From: CAWABB01 sp963701735
GTDB lineage: Bacteria > Bacteroidota > Ignavibacteria > UBA10030 > UBA6906
NCBI GenBank assembly: GCA_963701735.1
Contig: CAVPBI010000010.1
Location: 310,001 to 374,000, forward strand
Direction of reading: 5' to 3'
Length of the DNA stretch: 64,000 bases
Below, piece by piece: positions 62,304 to 64,000 of this stretch (its first letter is position 1; every line of letters starts with the position of its first letter). The notes under the pieces are model-generated. The model searched no databases. It was given only the letters and a program-made list of their open reading frames with translations, and was not told where the DNA came from. Made by a program: the position numbers and the translations under genes.

Positions 62304-63443
62304 GTGACCAGCAACCTTGCACCGCACCAGCTCCTGAACCTGCTCGATACCGTCTTCAAACCCGGCGACGGGGAGAAAGGGCTGACCATCCTGGTCGACC
62401 TCCCCGGGGGCACGCACGCGGACACCCCGGGATGGAAAGACCGCCGTCGTATCGCCGCCGAGTGGTACACCATGCTGCAGGGCAATCTCCACATTGTCCG
62501 GTTCTCATCCATCGCGTGTTGCGTCTACCCGAGCGTCAGCGGAAACAACGCCGACCTCCCGTCGACGATCACGCTGGTTGACAGTTGCTCGCTGAACCAA
62601 CCCTCGACGGGGACCCGGCCAGCCAGCCTCGAAGAGATTCTGCGATCGTCCAGCGCCGTCGTCGCGATGACAGAGCTCTCCGCCACCGCCCCGCTCAAGG
62701 TGCTGGCGCGATCCATGGGATTCCGCGGCGCAACCCTTCCCGGGTTCTCGCGGGAGATGGTGCCGGCACTGCTTCTCGACTACGAGGCAATCGACCGGCG
62801 CGTCCGCGCCCTGAAGGCGATGCTCGACCGCGCCATCGGCGCGACCATCCGGCTCACGGCCCGCGGCGAGCGGCACGAGCTCTATCTGGACCTGCGTTAC
62901 CGCACCGGACACGCCAGCGGCGGATTGATGCGGGAGCCCTCCGTCGTCGGCAACCTCCCGTCCGGCGAAGCATACATCGTTCCCTACGAAGGCGAGCGTC
63001 CGGACGAACCCAGCAAGTCGGAGGGGACGCTCCCGGTGCAGTTCAAAGACGAGATCGTGGTGTTCGATATCAGGGGGAACAGGGCCATCGCGGCGCGGGG
63101 TTCGGGTCCCGCCTCGCAGTCGCAGCACCGCAAGCTCCTCGACGAGCCGGCCTACGGCAACATCGCCGAGCTCGGCATCGGCGTCCTGGGGGAGCTGGGA
63201 GTCCAGGCGGTGGGAAGCACGCTGCTCGACGAAAAGCTTGGTCTGCACGTCGCCTTCGGCAGGAGCGACCATTTCGGCGGAGTCACCAGCCCCGCAGCGT
63301 TCCGGGACCAGCGGAACATCGTCCACATCGACTGGGTCTACGTTCCGTCGGTGCAGCGCGACATCGGCGTGGAGAGCGTCAGGCTCACCTTCGACGACGG
63401 TACTGCGCAGGATGTGTACCAGGGACAGAAGCTTGTCGCGTAG
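62304..63443 (+). CDS. M29-type aminopeptidase family protein
   Basis: A 379-residue protein resembling the thermophilic metallo-aminopeptidases (leucyl aminopeptidase/aminopeptidase T). Matching stretches are MREPSVVGNLPSGEAYIVPYEG, GNIAELGIGVLGELG, LLDEKLGLHVAFGRSDHFGG and IVHIDWVY, which hold the Glu, His and Asp metal ligands of the family. The start is GTG 62304. The N-terminal 170 residues are more divergent. Confidence 0.78.
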   Translation: MTSNLAPHQLLNLLDTVFKPGDGEKGLTILVDLPGGTHADTPGWKDRRRIAAEWYTMLQGNLHIVRFSSIACCVYPSVSGNNADLPSTITLVDSCSLNQPSTGTRPASLEEILRSSSAVVAMTELSATAPLKVLARSMGFRGATLPGFSREMVPALLLDYEAIDRRVRALKAMLDRAIGATIRLTARGERHELYLDLRYRTGHASGGLMREPSVVGNLPSGEAYIVPYEGERPDEPSKSEGTLPVQFKDEIVVFDIRGNRAIAARGSGPASQSQHRKLLDEPAYGNIAELGIGVLGELGVQAVGSTLLDEKLGLHVAFGRSDHFGGVTSPAAFRDQRNIVHIDWVYVPSVQRDIGVESVRLTFDDGTAQDVYQGQKLVA

Positions 63444-63452
63444 TACGGCTCG

Positions 63453-63785
63453 ATGAACCTCACACGTCTCAGGCGGATATCTCCCGGGGTGCTGGAACTC
63501 AGCTGGTCCGACGGCCACACAGGACCGTGCTCCCTGCGAACGCTGCGCGACAACTGTCCGTGTGCGGGGTGTACGGGTGAGACGGTCCTGATGCGCACGT
63601 ATCCCGGATCTCCGGCGGCGGACGGTGTTCCCGGCAAGTACGAGCTGGCGGCCGCACAGGTGGTAGGCAGCTACGCGGTCCAGATGACCTGGGGCGACGG
63701 CCACAGGGAAGGGCTGTATACGTGGGAAGTTTTGCGGGGCCTCTGCGAATGTCCCGCGTGTGGTGCGGCACGAACGGGGCATTGA
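63453..63785 (+). CDS. DUF971 family protein
   Basis: A 110-residue protein of the DUF971/GBBH-like N-terminal family. Four cysteines lie in two groups (CPCAGC and CECPAC), so it can bind zinc or an iron-sulfur cluster; the family's SWSDGHTGPCSLRTLRDNCPCAGC and WGDGHREGLYTWEVLR blocks are clear. In other bacteria this domain is linked to Mrp/ApbC iron-sulfur carriers. It starts nine bases after the M29-type gene. Confidence 0.82.
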   Translation: MNLTRLRRISPGVLELSWSDGHTGPCSLRTLRDNCPCAGCTGETVLMRTYPGSPAADGVPGKYELAAAQVVGSYAVQMTWGDGHREGLYTWEVLRGLCECPACGAARTGH

Positions 63786-63838
63786 CATGCCCCTCGTGAA
63801 CACACGAGAACGCCGCTGATCAGCAGAGAGGATGACGA

Positions 63839-64000
63839 ATGGCAGCTGTCGATCTCTTTGAAAGCGTTGTTGCAGAACTCTCCGAAAAGGAACGGACGAT
63901 GCTGGCGGATTCGCTCCGGTCGTGGCGCACGGACCTGGGTGCGGCGAGGAGCGAGGACGCCCGTGTGCGCCTCGTCTCCGACTTCATCCAGGAGGTCAGG
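63839..64000 (+). CDS. N-terminal part of an unrecognised protein (3' end outside window)
   Basis: An ATG at 63839, preceded by an AGAGAGGATGA purine-rich site, opens a frame that is still open at the window edge. The 54 visible residues (MAAVDLFESVVAELSEKERTML, then SLRSWRTDLGAARSED) are helical and charged, with no signal peptide. Too little is visible to name a family. Confidence 0.5.
   Translation, partial: MAAVDLFESVVAELSEKERTMLADSLRSWRTDLGAARSEDARVRLVSDFIQEVR

Noticed and set aside
1..64000. tRNA, rRNA, CRISPR, insertion sequence or prophage
   Set aside because: No cloverleaf-like GGTTCRA context, repeat-spacer pattern, transposase motif or terminal inverted repeat was found by eye. 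A covariance-model scan would settle the RNA question.

Overview
The window is a 64 kb piece of a GC-rich bacterial chromosome, almost fully coding, with no rRNA, tRNA, CRISPR array, insertion sequence or phage gene that I could find. The gene content points to the Bacteroidota/Chlorobiota group, most likely an Ignavibacteria-like aerobe: an alternative complex III (ActABCDEF) operon joined to an A2-type caa3 oxidase, a BshC (bacillithiol) gene, a Gram-negative envelope (Lnt, TolC/RND pump, outer-membrane barrel), and FCB-type families (DUF6265, DUF971, DUF3341). The placement is inference from gene content.

Layout. 1-8.3 kb: RNase Y end, coaE, an outer-membrane barrel protein, nadB, purF, pgsA, ftsY, mutL. 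8.4-17 kb: a B12-dependent acyl-CoA mutase large subunit with isobutyryl-CoA-mutase-type active-site residues, a DUF362 protein, an EamA transporter, acyP, ispF, an envelope cluster (DedA, PAP2 phosphatase, lnt) and a threonine aldolase. 17.1-26.5 kb: one long information-processing operon rimP-nusA-infB-rbfA-truB-ribF-rpsO-pnp, whose promoter is followed at once by an intrinsic terminator. 26.6-28.8 kb, minus strand: bshC and a DUF6265 protein. 29-43.9 kb: a 15 kb respiratory operon actA, a small twin-arginine protein, actB-F, a cytochrome c, SCO, coxA, coxC, coxD, coxB, a polytopic membrane protein fused to cytochrome c, and cyoE. 43.9-45.8 kb, minus strand: nucleoside salvage operon cdd-tdk-punA, divergent from a PASTA protein and rpe. 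47.4-50.7 kb: nitrogen cluster lrp-amt-glnA. 50.8-58 kb: crotonase, apt and a TolC/MFP/RND efflux system. 58.2-64 kb: an unknown minus-strand protein, tryptophanase, a zinc-ribbon membrane protein, a small metallopeptidase, an ABM-like protein, a hemerythrin, an M29-type peptidase, a DUF971 protein and a gene cut by the window end.

Two window-wide patterns matter. First, eleven promoters share an unusually uniform form: TTGNNN, exactly 17 bp, then TATATT or a near match. At purF, acyP and the crotonase the start codon sits at or within a few bases of the predicted start of transcription, so these messages are probably leaderless. Second, many universally conserved genes (mutL, infB, ribF, coxA, amt, an RND pump and others) are broken by a single extra base, and coxA also has an in-frame TAG. 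Because nearly all lesions have the same polarity and hit essential genes, I read them as sequence or assembly errors and annotate the genes as intact. The same idea explains an apparent PAP2-Lnt fusion and an overlong punA.

The most interesting candidates for new biology are the membrane-cytochrome fusion (41627-43024) and the small Tat protein (29611-29820) inside the respiratory operon, the ICM-like mutase, and the promoter-proximal terminator that would gate expression of nusA, infB and pnp.
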